Of a stretch of DNA of 64,000 bases, positions 47,635-61,000 are shown in pieces (the stretch's first letter is position 1; the number at the start of each line of letters is the position of its first letter). The position numbers and the translations under genes were made by a program. Source of the stretch: Hydractinia symbiolongicarpus (taxonomy: Eukaryota > Cnidaria > Hydrozoa > Anthoathecata > Hydractiniidae); assembly GCF_029227915.1 (NCBI RefSeq), contig NC_079881.1:19755501-19819500 (forward strand), in the 5' to 3' direction. The notes below the pieces were generated by a model. The model was not told the origin of the DNA and did no database searches. It was given only the letters and a program-made list of their open reading frames with translations.

Positions 47635-48154
47635 TCCATGGAGAATCGGTACTAGTATTTTTGCTGGAGACGATTTTTGTGGATTTTTTTTGTTCCATGA
47701 AAAATACATGAAACTAATTTTCAAAACAAACAGACAGAACAATGGTACTGACTCATGCACGTGAAATGCAAACTACTGGAGAAATAGAAACTTTCAAACA
47801 AAGTGTTCTTCAAAGAGGTTTTCCTCATTAATAAAAAACCTGCTTCCAATTACTAACCATAAATCTAACATTATGTCTGTTTTTCTCATGGCTTTTTGGC
47901 TTATATATCCGTATGAATATATATTCCTGGTGTCATTTTACATATTCATTTTTTCACAGGCAGACTACCACAAAGTTAATAATAGGTCACGACCGAAGGA
48001 TTACTTTAAACCAGTTTCCAATAATAACATTTATATTTAAGGAACAAAGAAGTTCTTAAACTTCAATAATTTCCCTTATAAGTAGGAGAACTTAGGATTT
48101 TAAAAATGGTTGACATAGATTTACGCTTATAAATCCTGCATATGAGCTAAATAA

Positions 48155-50124
48155 GGTGGTACAACACCAAAAATTGGCAAATTTTCGAAAAATCTTCAAT
48201 TTTGTGTTTTTGACACCATGGTATGCTAAAAACATTCAAAAACATCTGGAGAAAATTTGAAATTAAAATCTCCTTCCTATAATGAGTTATAGCTATTCAA
48301 GTAACAGGGACTAGGAATTATTTTCCTTAGCAACGGTAGGACTAAATTTTTAATTTGGTTGCTAGGGGCTTTTCTCATAAATAGTGGCCTTAAAATTCAC
48401 GGGATTTCCGCGCCCTTTACCATCCCCGTATCTTCTTTGCTCAGAAACTCGGAAAATATCTTAAAGCTATTTTTCAAAACCTCAACATGTTTATTTTGTG
48501 TTGGTTGGTGTTGCAGACTTATGTAATGTCAGTCTATGTTCATCTCTCTGTTTATGCTTTTGTTTTAGTGGATCTGTGACAATTCTGACTACTCCAAATT
48601 GCTTTTTAGTTCAGTAATGTCTAGCATTAAGAAAAAAAACCCATCTAGAAAGAGAAAAAGAAAATGGAATGGTGTTGTGCCATCCAAACATCGTAAACAA
48701 CAACAACTGAGTTATCCTGTCAACGACTTTGAAAATGTTTCTTGTGCAAGTTCTCGTAAACTTAATCTGGATTCATCCTCTCAAGGTGGCAGCTCAAACA
48801 ATTACTTTATCGCTTTGAACTTTGAGATTTTAAAGGAGTTAGTAGCTGCAACATCATGTCCTGATTGCCTTGAAGGGGAAATGACTATTGTTGACATCGC
48901 TAAACAACGCATGGGTTTTTGTCATCTGTTAGAATTAAAATGTACGCTCTGCAATTATTCTAAAAGGTTCCACTCATCTCAAGTAGTTGAAAACAAAATG
49001 GATGTGAAAAAACCAAAAATTACTGATGGGACAAAGAAGAAGAAAGCTTCAAAAATATCAATTAATCCTTTTGATATTAATGTCCGCTTTGTTATTGGTT
49101 TGCGGGAAATCGGTACTGGTCATGAAACAATGAAAACTTTGTCATCATGTTTGAATATGAATTGCTTGACACCAAATGGTTATAATGCTTACACGGTCAA
49201 ACTCAAAATGCGAACGAAGCTCTGAATGGGGTAATTTGGTCGCGTATTCCAAAAAGAGTATTTGTTGGCAAACCATCATTAGAAATGGGTGTCTATTCAG
49301 CTATAATAGCTTACAATGATGGTGCTAAGGGTGTTCTAGATGTTTTGAAATGTTTTGGTTTAAGTGGTGTTGTATTTGAAGCTTCTACGTCACACGGGAA
49401 CAAAATCCGAATTAACCGCATGAAACGAAAGTCCTCGGAGAAGGGGAAAAAACGACGTAAAATATTAAGAATCAAAAAGGGATTCATTGACGATGAAAAC
49501 TTGAAAGATAGTTAGTTGGAGGATACTAAAGTTTTTCTCATTTTTAGGATCATTTATCTAGAATTTTCATGTTACTATTTTTTAACGGCTTTTTTCTTTT
49601 TCTCACTTTTTTTGTCATTCCCGAGACTTCAAAACACAATTATTCAACAACTACTTCTCCAATAGACCTGAAATTTTGACAGGTTGTTCAACGATCTTGT
49701 GGAATCAAACTAACAAATATAATTCAGGAATAAGGCATTAGAAATTTATTTATGGCACTTTGAGGTCAATTTTTATGCAAAATTTTGGCTGTTTTTCTAA
49801 AATTTTCAAAAAACAAATATTATTTTTCATATAGGTTATCCTTGACAAAACCTATCTGTTAATTTGTTACTTAGACCATCTTCAATCAGTGTGTGAAGTT
49901 TGAAGACTAACTGTTGAGGCTAGCTTGAGTTATCCTGTTTTTCAATGTGGGCCGAAAACAGGGCTTTCTCGGGTATTTTTCCGCCATTATGGATAGGCCA
50001 CATGAAAAAAAATTTTTTTTTCAAGTTTTTTTGTCTTTCAATCTTGAGTATGTTTGAATTTTTATAGAAGATTTGTCAAGATTATTATATTTAAAAAAAA
50101 TTGCCATGTTGGTGTTGTATCACC
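48155..50124 (+). mobile_element. Mutator-like DNA element inserted in copy A
   Basis: The ends GGTGGTACAACACC and GGTGTTGTATCACC are imperfect terminal inverted repeats, and copy B shows the site without the element. Inside, the frame from the ATG at 48617 gives a Cys-containing domain: CPDCLEGEMTIVDI, FCHLLELKCTLCNY, NVRFVIGLREIGTGHETMKT. After a junction near 49200 a second frame to 49515 reads NANEALNGVIWSRIPKRVF, AIIAYNDGAKGVLDVLKCFG and a Lys/Arg-rich end. The order resembles a Mutator-like transposase domain of invertebrates with its catalytic middle missing, so it is an internally deleted, probably non-autonomous copy. Target-site duplication not resolved. Confidence 0.75.
48617..49515 (+). 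pseudogene. Mutator-like transposase, middle deleted
   Basis: Two frames: 48617-49225 and 49204-49515. The first carries two C-x2-C pairs (CPDC, CTLC) typical of the zinc-binding part. The second starts at the conserved NANEALNGVIW and ends basic. They overlap in different frames at the junction and lack the central region expected for the family, so no working transposase can be made. The domain identity is from pattern memory. Confidence 0.6.
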
Positions 50125-51564
50125 ATAAAGTTCCTACAGTTTATTTCAAGCAAACAAGAAGAAAAAATACTTTTTGTGGATAGGTCATAATTTGGTATTA
50201 TTAGCAGCTGCCAGATATTTTCTTTGACCTGTGGCAACACACAGTGCAATCAAGGGAGATTCTAATAAATTCATTTTAGTATGCAAAATCTCTTTACTGT
50301 GTCTAATCATTACTTCAAACAAACAGGATACCAGCCTTAATAAAGGAGATACATGTATTAAAATAAACACTTAGTTGTCGTCGAAAGAGATTAACTTTCC
50401 CCAACCTTATATTAGAGATGGTGGTCTAGGTATTGTTGTATGAACAAAAGCTGACGATGGTTCTATATTAAAACGTTGCTATTGCCACAGAAGAAGCGTG
50501 GGAAACTACATCTGTGAACTTCAAAAGTCTTCAACGTGATGCAGTAGATAATGATTTAAACGCTTATTGCAGCAAATGACCGGATTGGCGAAATAGGAGC
50601 ATCAAGTTTGCTCACTGTTTTGTCGCTTAAAGAATAAGACATCACATTGCAGCATAACAATGTTACAAATTTGAGAGCAAATTTACTATAAATCGTGTGC
50701 GAAGGCGTAGAAATTGAACCAAAATTAAACTTATCGAGAAAGACGAAGCTCCGTCGGACATATAAAAAAACATGTTATTATCAGTGTGTAGAGCACGCTT
50801 ACTCCGCCTCTTGTTTCACGATGATTGACTGTTTCATAAACATCTAGCAGAAAGGATTTAAATGGAGATCATGCTAAAATATCATGGATAAAGTAACAAA
50901 TCGCATTAACTATTAAACAATCGCCCGAATGTAGTCGAGTTTTGAATGTTAATGAAGATTCTGTTACGGTTATTAGATGTTGCTGTTGTGAAGAGTTTAG
51001 ATGTTTCCAGGTCAGTTTTTCTTAAGCTTGAAAAGGAAAATGTTTGTACACGTGAAGGAAAATTTTGGCGATGTAATAGACATTATACGGAATGTAATGC
51101 AATCTAAAAATCATATGAGACTAATTATAGTTGAAAAATCATTACGTATATCAGATCTTAAATAATAATACGCCAGTTCTGTCTGTCTGTGACAAGCAAA
51201 ATAGATATGCTATTTTTCTTCAATAAATAATCACAGTAGAATATCAAATTTTTTAAACTGTTACTTTATTTTCACTTGTGCGGTTTTAAAAAAGCCTTTT
51301 GTTTTACCTATAAATTTTACTTCACAAAAAGTTATTGTTATGAGATAACTATTAATACTTCATGAGATTTTAACGAGTCATTACGTACAGAACCAGTCAT
51401 AGCTAAAACAATACTAAAAACTGTTTTATATGAAAGCTGAATGGTAGAAATCTATGTAAAAAATACTAAAAAATGACACTATTAAATCCCTTTTCTAACG
51501 TAGTACATTATTCACCTTTTTCTACAAAAAAAATAATGATAATGCTTCGTGCTCGGAAATTACA

Positions 51565-51665
51565 TCATTTTTTCTTCTGCTGCATGATTTGAGGTTTTCC
51601 CAAGAAAATAGCAGGGCAATTCCTTCGACAACGATCCTCCAATTGTGCGCAAATCATATGGCTGG
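51565..51665 (-). pseudogene. Relic of the cysteine-rich secreted protein gene
   Basis: The last 33 codons of the gene at 54513-54794 are kept (SHMICAQLEDRCRRNC onward, one Met-to-Leu change, same stop). Everything upstream, including start and signal peptide, is missing. Relative to copy B the lost piece is 54614-54818, with GG at both borders. The upstream TATATAA of copy B is TACATAA here. Confidence 0.9.
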
Positions 51666-51870
51666 AAATAATTCTGCTTTATGTAACTTTTTGGGGAGGC
51701 CGACATTAAAAATATTTGGTGTGCAAAGTTACGAAAAGTAAGAGTAATGCAATATAGGATTCATTCAACACTTGAAAGGTGATGTAAAAAAATTATTGAT
51801 TTAATTAGCCTCAATTATTTCTTTATTGAAAGATTGATGTGTTATAGTTACACTCACTTAAGGTTTTGGG

Positions 51871-52004
51871 AAGGAAACAGAATTTAGAAGCGCAAAGAAG
51901 ATAATCTTTGATAAATTATCGCAGAAAACCCGATGCATAAATGCGTTTTTTTTTAAGAATAACCAAATCATTTTCGTATCCAAAGAACGGCATGAGGTAT
52001 AACA
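51871..52004 (-). repeat. Inverted-repeat arm Y' (partner 47501-47634)
   Basis: The reverse complement of 47501-47634. With X' it forms a collapsed inverted copy of 45662-47634. Confidence 0.92.
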
Positions 52005-52528
<524 letters not shown>

Positions 52529-52529
<1 letters not shown>

Positions 52530-55022
52530 TTTTTTTGTTCCATGAAAAATACATGAAACTAATTTCCAAAACAAACAGACAGAACAATGGTACTGACGCA
52601 TGCACGTGAAATGCAAACTACTGGAGAAATAAGAACTTTGAAACAAAGTATTCTTCTAAGAGGTTTTCCTTATTAATAAAAAACCTGCTTCCAAATGCTA
52701 ACCATAAATCTAACATTATGTCTGTTTCTCTCATGGCTTTTTGGCTGATATATCCGTATGAATATATATTCCTGGTGTCATTTTACATATTCATTTTTTC
52801 ACAGGCAGACTACCACAAAGTTATTTTAAGGTGTACTTGATGATTACTTCGTTGTTCAAGTTAAATAATAAGTCACGACCAAGGGATTACTGTAAACCAA
52901 TTTTTAACAATAACATTTATATTTAAGAAACAAAGAAGTTCTTAAACTTCAATAATTTCCCTTATAAGTAGCAGAGAGCTTAACAGTTTTTAGGATTTCG
53001 AAAATGGTTGACATAGATTTACGCTTATAAATTCTGCATATGAGCTTTTCGCAGCATAAAAAAAGTTCCTGCGGTTTATTTCAAGCAAACAAGAAGAAAA
53101 AATACTTTTTGTGGATAGGTCATAATTTGGTATTATTAGCAGCTGCCAGATGATTTCTTTGACCTGTGGCAACACACAGTGCAATTCATTCAATCAAGGG
53201 AGATTCTAATAAATTCATTTTAGTATGCAAAATCTCTTTACTGTGTCTAATCATTACTTCAAACAAACAGGATACCAGCCTTAATAAAGGGGATACATGT
53301 ATTGAAATAAACACCTAGTTGTCGTCGAAAGAGATTAACTTTCCCAACCTTATATTAGAGATGGTGGTTTAGGTATTGTTGTATGAACGGAAGCTGACGA
53401 TGGTTCTATATTAAAACGTTACTATTGCCACAGAAGGAGCGTGGGAAACTACGTTTCATCTGTGAACTTCAAAAGTCTTCAACGTGATGCAGTAGATAAT
53501 GATTTAAACGCGTACTGCAGCAAATGACCGGATTGGCGAAATAGGAGCATCAAGTTTGCTCACTGTTTTGTCGCTTAAAGAATAAGACATCACATTGCAG
53601 CATAACAATGTTACAAATTTGGAAGCAAATTTACTATAAATCGTGTGCGAAGGCGTAGAAATTGAACCAAAATTAAACTTATCGAGAAAGACGAAGCTCC
53701 GTCGGACATATAAAAAAACATGTTATTATCAGTGTGTAGAGCACGCTTACTCCGCCTCTTGTTTCACGATGATTGACTGTTTCATAAACATCTAGCAGAA
53801 AGGATTTAAATGGAGATCATGCTAAAATATCATGGATAAAGTAACCAATCGCATTAACTATTAAACAATCGCCCGAATGGTAGTCGAAGTTTGAATGTTA
53901 ATGAGGATTCTGTTAAGGTTATTAGATGTTGCTGTTGTGAAGAGTTTAGATGTTTCCAGGTCAGTTTTTCTTAAGCTTGAAAAGGAAAATGTTTGTACAC
54001 GTGAAGGAAAATTTTGGCGATGTAATAGACATTATACGGAATGTAATGCAATCTAAAAATCATATGAGACTAATTATAGTTGAAAAATCATTACGTATAT
54101 CAGATCTTAAATAATAATACGCCAGTTCTGTCTGTCTGTGACAAGCAAAATAGATATGCTATTTTTCTTCAATAAATAATCACAGTAGAATATCAAATTT
54201 TTTAAACTGTTACTTTATTTTCACTTGTGCGGTTTTAAAAAAGCCTTTTGTTTTACCTATAAATTTTACTTCACAAAAAGTTATTGTTATGAGATAACTA
54301 TTAATACTTCATGAGATTTTAACGAGTCATTACGTACAGAACCATTCATAGCTAAAACAATACTAAAACTGTTATATATGAAAGCTAAACGGTAGAAATC
54401 TATGTAAAAAATACTAAAAAATGACACTATTAAATCCTTTTTCTAACGTAGTACATTATTCATCTTTTTCTACAAAAAAAATAACGATAATGCTTCGTGC
54501 TCGGAAATTACATCATTTTTTCTTCTGCTGCATGATTTGAGGTTTTCCCATGAAAATAGCAGGGCAATTCCTTCGACAACGATCCTCCAATTGTGCGCAA
54601 ATCATATGGCTGGTGGAATTTAAAGCTTCTTGGACACACAAGTCAAAGTTACCGGAACAAATACATCGACAGGTAAATTCTGGGTGATTTTTATCTTCCC
54701 CATCTTTGAATTTATCTTTCTGTGCACGGTAAGGTTTACTCGTAGCATACGATACTAACAAGAGTGAAAGATAATATACTTTGATTGCATCCATCTTTAT
54801 TTAGTTCTAGCTTTTAGGAAATAATTTTGCTTTATATAACTTTTTAGGGAGGCCAACATTAAAAATATTTGGTGTGCAAAGTTACGAATAATAAGAGTAA
54901 TGTGATATAGGTTTCATTCAACACTTGAAAGGTGATGTTAAAAAATTATTGATTTAATTAGCCTCAATTATTTCTTTATTGAAAGATTGATGTGTTATAG
55001 TTACACTCACTTAAGGTATTGG
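52529..55022 (+). repeat. Segmental duplication copy B
   Basis: Matches copy A (47684-51869) without the Mutator-like insertion, and carries the intact cysteine-rich gene. It has a few small insertions relative to A (for example near 52823-52870). The empty transposon site lies near 53045-53065. Confidence 0.93.
54513..54794 (-). CDS. Small secreted cysteine-rich protein, unknown
   Basis: A single-exon 93-aa frame. It starts with a clear signal peptide (MDAIKVYYLSLLLVSYATS), then a basic/acidic linker, then a compact cysteine domain: FTCRCICSG, FDLCVQ, MICAQ and EDRCRRNC (seven Cys). It ends in a basic QQKKK tail. One N-x-S/T site (NSTS) is present. A TATA-like TTATATAAAG lies about 40-50 bases upstream of the ATG, with no intron. 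I recognise no family. Small secreted Cys-rich proteins in cnidarians include antimicrobial, matrix, signalling and venom peptides, and the sequence does not choose among these. A truncated paralogue at 51565-51665 shows local duplication and loss. Confidence 0.75.
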   Translation of the reverse strand: MDAIKVYYLSLLLVSYATSKPYRAQKDKFKDGEDKNHPEFTCRCICSGNFDLCVQEALNSTSHMICAQLEDRCRRNCPAIFMGKPQIMQQKKK

Positions 55023-55661
55023 CTGTTACTTGCTTTTTTGTGGCGCTACCGAATCAGAGGACAAAAAATAGCGCTACTGCGGAACCACATTTTAAAATAC
55101 AATCTATTTTTATTCAACGCAAGCCTTTGTTTCTCTGAACACAAATTATAATTTAATTGCTACGACAAAGTAGTAACATCTTTTCTAGAACAACCGTGAA
55201 TCCACGTACCTATCTAGCCACAAAGCTGCCAATTTTTAAAGTAATCTGTCAATTCTTTGGAGTGGACTTTGGCATTGCAACAAAACTAACAAGTTTTATC
55301 GTGAAAAAGTTTGGCGGGGTTATATAATACTAAAAACGTTCTGCAATCCACGCACGACACTTATACGACCAAATAGACCAAGGTCAACGTTATGTAAAGA
55401 TATAAGACTAAAAGAATTTTCAGTACAAATTCCAGCGACCATGCACGATTTTTTTGATATAAAAATGCTTTATAAAGATAGTCTGCTCGTGGGGAGACCC
55501 ACTTAAGCAGGCAGAACAATGGAAACGTCCAGGTTACTTTAGGAATTTTAATGACGTACACAGTGCATATACAAAAAAATTAGAATTAGAATTTAAAACG
55601 CTGATAAAATGTATAGGATTATGCGCTTTGACAAATGTCACAGATGATATAAAAGTTTAAA
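54850..55661. other. Intergenic, nothing recognised
   Basis: The first part is the end of copy B. Then AT-rich sequence without a recognisable gene. Confidence 0.4.
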
Positions 55662-55870
55662 CATTTTGCTGACTTCAACAAACGCACCCGTCAAAATGCA
55701 AAAACCTGTTTCCTCTATTGTATAAAGCTTGAAACGCTGATCATGAAAATGTATAGTATTATGTATTTTTGACGATTGGTAAGAGATATTGGGATTTAGA
55801 AGTTATCTAATGGCGTCATCAACCCGTCCGTTCCGATACGGGTGGGTTGACTCAACTTTAGAAAATTGGT
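55662..55870 (+). repeat. Dispersed GACGTCATC repeat, second forward copy
   Basis: Shares TTGCTGAC, CCTCTATTGT, GCTGATCATGAAAATGTAT and GGCGTCATCAACCCGTCC with 42968-43222, in the same order. Confidence 0.72.
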
Positions 55871-56880
55871 CCCATTCTTGTCCTAGGTTGTCTCTAATTA
55901 CATACGCTGGAGATGACGTCAGGTATTTTCCACCCGTTTCCAAGCTATCAGGCCTTAAAAGTCCAATGTAATGGTTTTACTAATTTAACATTGACGTCAA
56001 TCTAATTTATCAACCTGGTGACGTAACGTCAAAATGAGTATTTTGTCGGTTAACAGTTGAGATATTTTTAGGGGAGAACTGTGAATGCCACCATTGCCCC
56101 TCACAAACACCTGAATCTTCGTATTATTACAATAGACCAGTCGATAAGGCTTCTAATAGAGGCAGTTGTATATATTTAGTACATAAAGTTGAAAATTGCA
56201 TGTTTTCATAGATTTTCGTGCTGAATTTAAATATGTTGGTCATTTTTGTTGATAGTGATCAGAAAATGTTAACCTGGATTCGAGAATTCCCTGTAATTTT
56301 CTCACTGAACTTTAAATATAGCAAGCTATTAACTAATATGACTATGCTAGCTAAACTTCTGAAGCATTTGCAATTGGTAGTTGGGAGGTTTTATTCCTTG
56401 AAAAAAGTCTACAATATCCTTTGGGCATCGTTTAGTCATTATTAAAACCAATACTCAAAGTTTAAAGTACATAACAGACTGGGATATGCGCAGTTACAGC
56501 TAGTCACAAAAAATAACGAAGGCTTGCGAATTTATATCTACCATTTTAAACTAATTTGTTTTAACCCTTAGCAACTTTAAAAGACAGTATCCCAGTATTT
56601 ATTTTAAATACGAAGCAGGAGGCACTGCGTCACTGCCAGCGTCCGTTTGTTTACAAAATTCTCAACACTTGCCTCATTTTAAAAAGTACGGTTTCGTTTT
56701 TATTTACGGCAAAATAGATATGGAAATAGGTGTTGAGCTATATCTAATGATTTCAAAGAAGCATCTAATAGCATAAAAGAAAGATAACAAAAAAAAAAAG
56801 AAATCCACTAAAAGAAACAACAACATCTTAGAAATGAATTTTCAGCCCGTCCTCGATAATTATGTAAATTTTGATGCTTT
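55871..56880. other. Intergenic, nothing recognised
   Basis: AT-rich. A 75-codon frame at 56218-56445 has no known domain. Confidence 0.4.
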
Positions 56881-58066
56881 AGCCGATAGGTGCAAAAAAT
56901 CTTTCCCAAAATAGGTAAAAATCTCTTTCAAAATGGTGAAAGTCTTTTTCAAAATGGAGAAAATCTTATTCAAAATGGTGAAAATCTATTTTAAAATGGT
57001 GAAAATCTTTTTCGAAATGGCAAAAATGTTTCCCGAAATATGAGAAAATATTTCTCAAAATATATGACCCTAACCTCGTTTCCAGGGTATTTTATATCTT
57101 GTATCGACCACAAGAACACAGCGAAAGGCTGACCTTAAGGCGTAAAAAGGCTTGGTAACGAGGTACAAGACCTCATCTCTTTTAATTTTCAGAAAATACA
57201 ACCGAATTGGTATTTGGTAGGTGAATTATTAAGAAATTAGCTATATTAGCAAAATTACAGAGTTAGAGACTTGCCCCTTTTTACCCAGTGCACACAGCCC
57301 CACCCAGGCGAACTATTGTTGGAACAAGTTTTTACTTTTTCGCCGCAGATTCAGGACGCTAATCAATCAGAATACAGAGTTTCAAAATAAGCGACCGCTT
57401 TGCTACCTATTGGAAAACAGACTTTAATGAAAAAACGATTTCTCGCTCCTTTAAACTTCCTAGTAGTTATTACTGGAGAAAGTGTCAATAGGGATTCAAC
57501 ATGGGCGAATATGCAATTATTTAACTCTAAAAAAGAAGTAACACAAAGCGAAGTTCATCTTTATTTTTCCGCATGTGATAACACGACGGTATAAAAATTC
57601 TTGGCCGAGTGGAAGTTCTCAGGTTGCGACATTCCCAGAAAATCAATCAAGTAGTTGAAGTATGAACACAAAATTTTCCAGTCAACTTCAATCCACACTC
57701 AGAGCAAAACATGATGAGTATATATTAAAGCTAAAGGACAATGTCCATGGACTATTTCCTGGACTGTCCATTTCATTCTCTTTACTTTACTTTTCCCGCT
57801 AAAAAAGGGAACTTGAGGGTACCGCCATTAAACTCAGCACCAGTAACTCGTCACAGTTCTATTTAGAGAAACATTTTCACCATCTCTCGGGAAACATTTT
57901 TACTATTTCTCGGCAAACATTTTCACCATTTTGAATAACATTTTTACTATTTTAAATAACATTTTTACTATTTCGGCAAACATTTTCACCATTTCGAATA
58001 ACATTTTTGCTATTTCGAAAAACATTTTCACAGAATTCCGAAAAAGATTTTTTGCACCTATCGGCT
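56881..58066. mobile_element. Foldback-type element with repeat-built inverted ends
   Basis: The ends are exact inverted repeats AGCCGATAGGTGCAAAAAAT / ATTTTTTGCACCTATCGGCT. Each arm (about 56881-57060 and 57868-58066) consists of about 20-22-bp tandem units such as AATCTTTTTCAAAATGGTGA and its complement. The interior holds a CGAGGT-ended MITE-like element (57069-57165) and no convincing gene; the 64-codon frame at 57400-57594 matches nothing. Foldback transposons are defined by long inverted ends built of short repeats. No target-site duplication found. Confidence 0.78.
57069..57165. repeat. MITE-like element inside the foldback element
   Basis: TAACCTCGTTTCCAGG at the left and CTTGGTAACGAGGTA at the right; same family as 3669-3730 and 39634-39728. 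Confidence 0.7.
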
Positions 58067-61000
58067 CCGTAGTTTTGTGACATTTTACAATTTATTTTCT
58101 TCTGTCAATATATTGACACAGAATATCAGAATATAAGCAGTCTCAAGAAGGGATGCAAAAACGATTTTGCCTTGCTGTAAAAGCGTTTTCTCGAAATATC
58201 CATGGTTTCTATTATTCAACTCCCCAACTTTTCCATCCTACGCCCAATCATTTATTGCTAATACGCTATCAACCCCTTTGCCCCATTTATTCCCTATCCC
58301 CATCCCTGCTTAATCGGTAAGCCAGAGCAGAATATATTACGTCTCACTATTTGTGTGTTGTGATAGGGGTAACATTCATTGCGACAAACTATTATATCGA
58401 ACTTATAATCAACTGCAAGCAACAGATTTTTTTGAAACAATAAAGGACTTACTTCTATAAGCATCTTACTTTTGATCGCTAATCGTAAACAGAAGTAGAA
58501 AAATAAGCAAATAGTTCGTTTTTTTTTACCTCTTTGTGTGTTCAAGGTTATCTTAGGAACAAATAAAATTTTGCTTCAAATGATGGTAATTTTTTGCGAC
58601 TTTATTAAAAGGTTAATGTTACACGTGGATCGTAACATATATCTTATGCAGTAAATACAATTCATTCCTGATGAAGTCTTTTGTAATGCTTTTTCTGTTT
58701 TATCACACATTGTAAACATCAAACACGCTAACTCTTTCAGGGCTGACCAAGGTATTGTCGAAAGACTTTAACAAAATGTAGAAACTTTCTATCCAATCAT
58801 ATAATTTCGCGAATCGTGTTCCCGAAGATAGTCATTTTCGCGGATCAATTACATGGAATTTGTTTAACGAATTTGAAATAGGAAGCATAAATTTCACGGA
58901 CGAAACTTTCGCTCTCCTGCGCCTATGATAATCTGACGGTTGACTTTAAATACCTTTAGTTAGGCGTTTTTAATGTAAAGTAATTATCGGTGTATTATAG
59001 GACCCTGATATTTAAGAATTGGTACCGGATCGATGTAAAAAAAAGCAAGGCCGTCTTGGGAATAGGTTGTTTACGGTTTTATTAATCAGTTTATACTACA
59101 TCTTCTGTAAAGTAAAATACATTATTAAAACTTGCCATTCTTGACCCCAGAGCTCTTTGACATCAAAAAGAGCTCTGGGGACGAGAATGAAAACTTGCCG
59201 CTTTCGTTTTCGAAAAACCTCCTCCACAAGTCAAATTACGTCGTACGGTGGAGATTTTAATCTTGGCAATGGAATGTAAACAAAAGATGGTAAACTTAAT
59301 GCGCAGAGATTAGTTGAGGGGAAATCGGTAAACTTTTCTTTCAAAGGTGGTTGTTTTTTATCTTGGATCCGGGTTGACATCGTCATTTTTTGTGGTAAAA
59401 GAGTTGTATACTTAAACTTATGTGTAAAGATTAAGATAGGGACATGATCAGAGCAGAAACCGGCACATATTTGTGAGAATGCTGCTAGAATCGCACCTTC
59501 GTTTAAGTATACAGGTATATCAGATAGGCATAAATAAAGCATTAAGCTGGTATCCATGTTAGGAGAAATTTTTCACATTCTTAATTTACATGTTTTTCTT
59601 TTATCACAAAATTTTTTAAGAAAATCATCCTGAGTTTTGTCAAAATGCTAACGGTCAGGAATAATTAGCCTGTAATAGGATTGTTAGCAGATACAGGATA
59701 ATTAGCCACTTAAATGACATATTTTTCCATCTTACCCTACTCACATACTTTACCTACTCCCCATACTTTGACCTACTCGCCTTAGCCAACTCACTTACTT
59801 GTTAGTAGGTAAAAGGTGAAGCAAAGTAATTATCAGTCCATTTCTTCACACAAAGGCATTCCTATGACTTTTAATGAATACTTAATTGAATTTTAATGAA
59901 TTCGAATATCTTTGCATCTTTTTTTCCTGCCACACAAATGCTAGAGCTAAGAAGCTTACTCCTAAAAAGTAAACAAATAACGTCATGCTGGAATCCACCT
60001 ATGTTTATATAAATGCCGACTTTGCTGGTGCCGCATGGCCTTAGTATCATTATAACAAATATGGTGGCCTATAGCGCTACAACAGAAGTTGCGGTTGTGG
60101 ATGAAGAAATCAGAGTTGTGAAATTAAGAAAGAATATGAAAACAAAAAATAATACAGAGGTTAATAAAAAAGAAAAATTCAAACTATTTTAACAACCACA
60201 ATTATTACTATGCTACATAAAATGTTTAGTCGCAAAATCATGGAAGAGTTTTTTTGAAATTCAGGACCGTGATTCCATTCAGTAGAATTAGCTGTATATA
60301 TTTATACCGTATAATTAGCTGTATACCATATAATCAACTGATTCAATTTATGAACGCTCTTTAACAATGAAAAGACTTAGTCAGTTGTAAAAAGAACACG
60401 AGGAAGGCATAAACTATACATTTAACAAAGAAAGTGCAAAATTTTTGAGGTTTTATACATATTTTGCCGTAACACTATTCTGTGCAGATTAATTTATAAG
60501 TTCACCCTGACTGGCTAAGAAAAAAACCCTACCAGTCTGAAAGATTAAATTATATTAAAGTAATTGAAAATCAACTCAAAGTATTGTACCAATTACGAAA
60601 ACAATATTCTGTTATATATACTTGTTTTGATCTATTTTCAAGATATTTGTTGTTAAAGTTCCAAAATATTACAGCTAGGGAAGAATTCACCATCTTGTCT
60701 CCCAAATGTAAATAAATTCCTTTGTGGGAGAGCTTGTGATGTCAACTACCGGATCATAATTTGGCTGACTTGTACTTGGACCAGGATTTTGAATATTCAA
60801 GTGGTTTTTAATCAAGCGGTTGTTGACTTATTGTTTTGTCTTTTAATATTTATAACAAGTAAGCTTGTAACAGGTACAAGATATGAGTATGACTTGTTTT
60901 GCTACTTCCATCACAAAAACTTTGTGAGCTTTCAGTTTTAGTAAAAAAGTCTGCAGAACTGTAGAAAACATACAGAAATACCCACATGGAGTTTTTGTTG

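Larger units (their letters stand above)
47684..51869 (+). repeat. Segmental duplication copy A
   Basis: Aligns nearly base for base with copy B (52529-55022), after removing a 1970-bp Mutator-like insertion (48155-50124). Small indels and a 205-bp deletion distinguish it; the deletion removes most of the small cysteine-rich gene. Apart from the transposon frames and the gene relic, it holds no coding sequence I recognise. Confidence 0.93.

Noticed and set aside
47446-47764. Frames of 104-136 codons on both strands
   Set aside because: They lie in an inverted repeat arm and repeat tail, and are mirrored at 51941; no domain.
59231-59557. 108-codon minus-strand frame
   Set aside because: ATG start but no recognisable domain, signal peptide or conserved splice context; left as intergenic.
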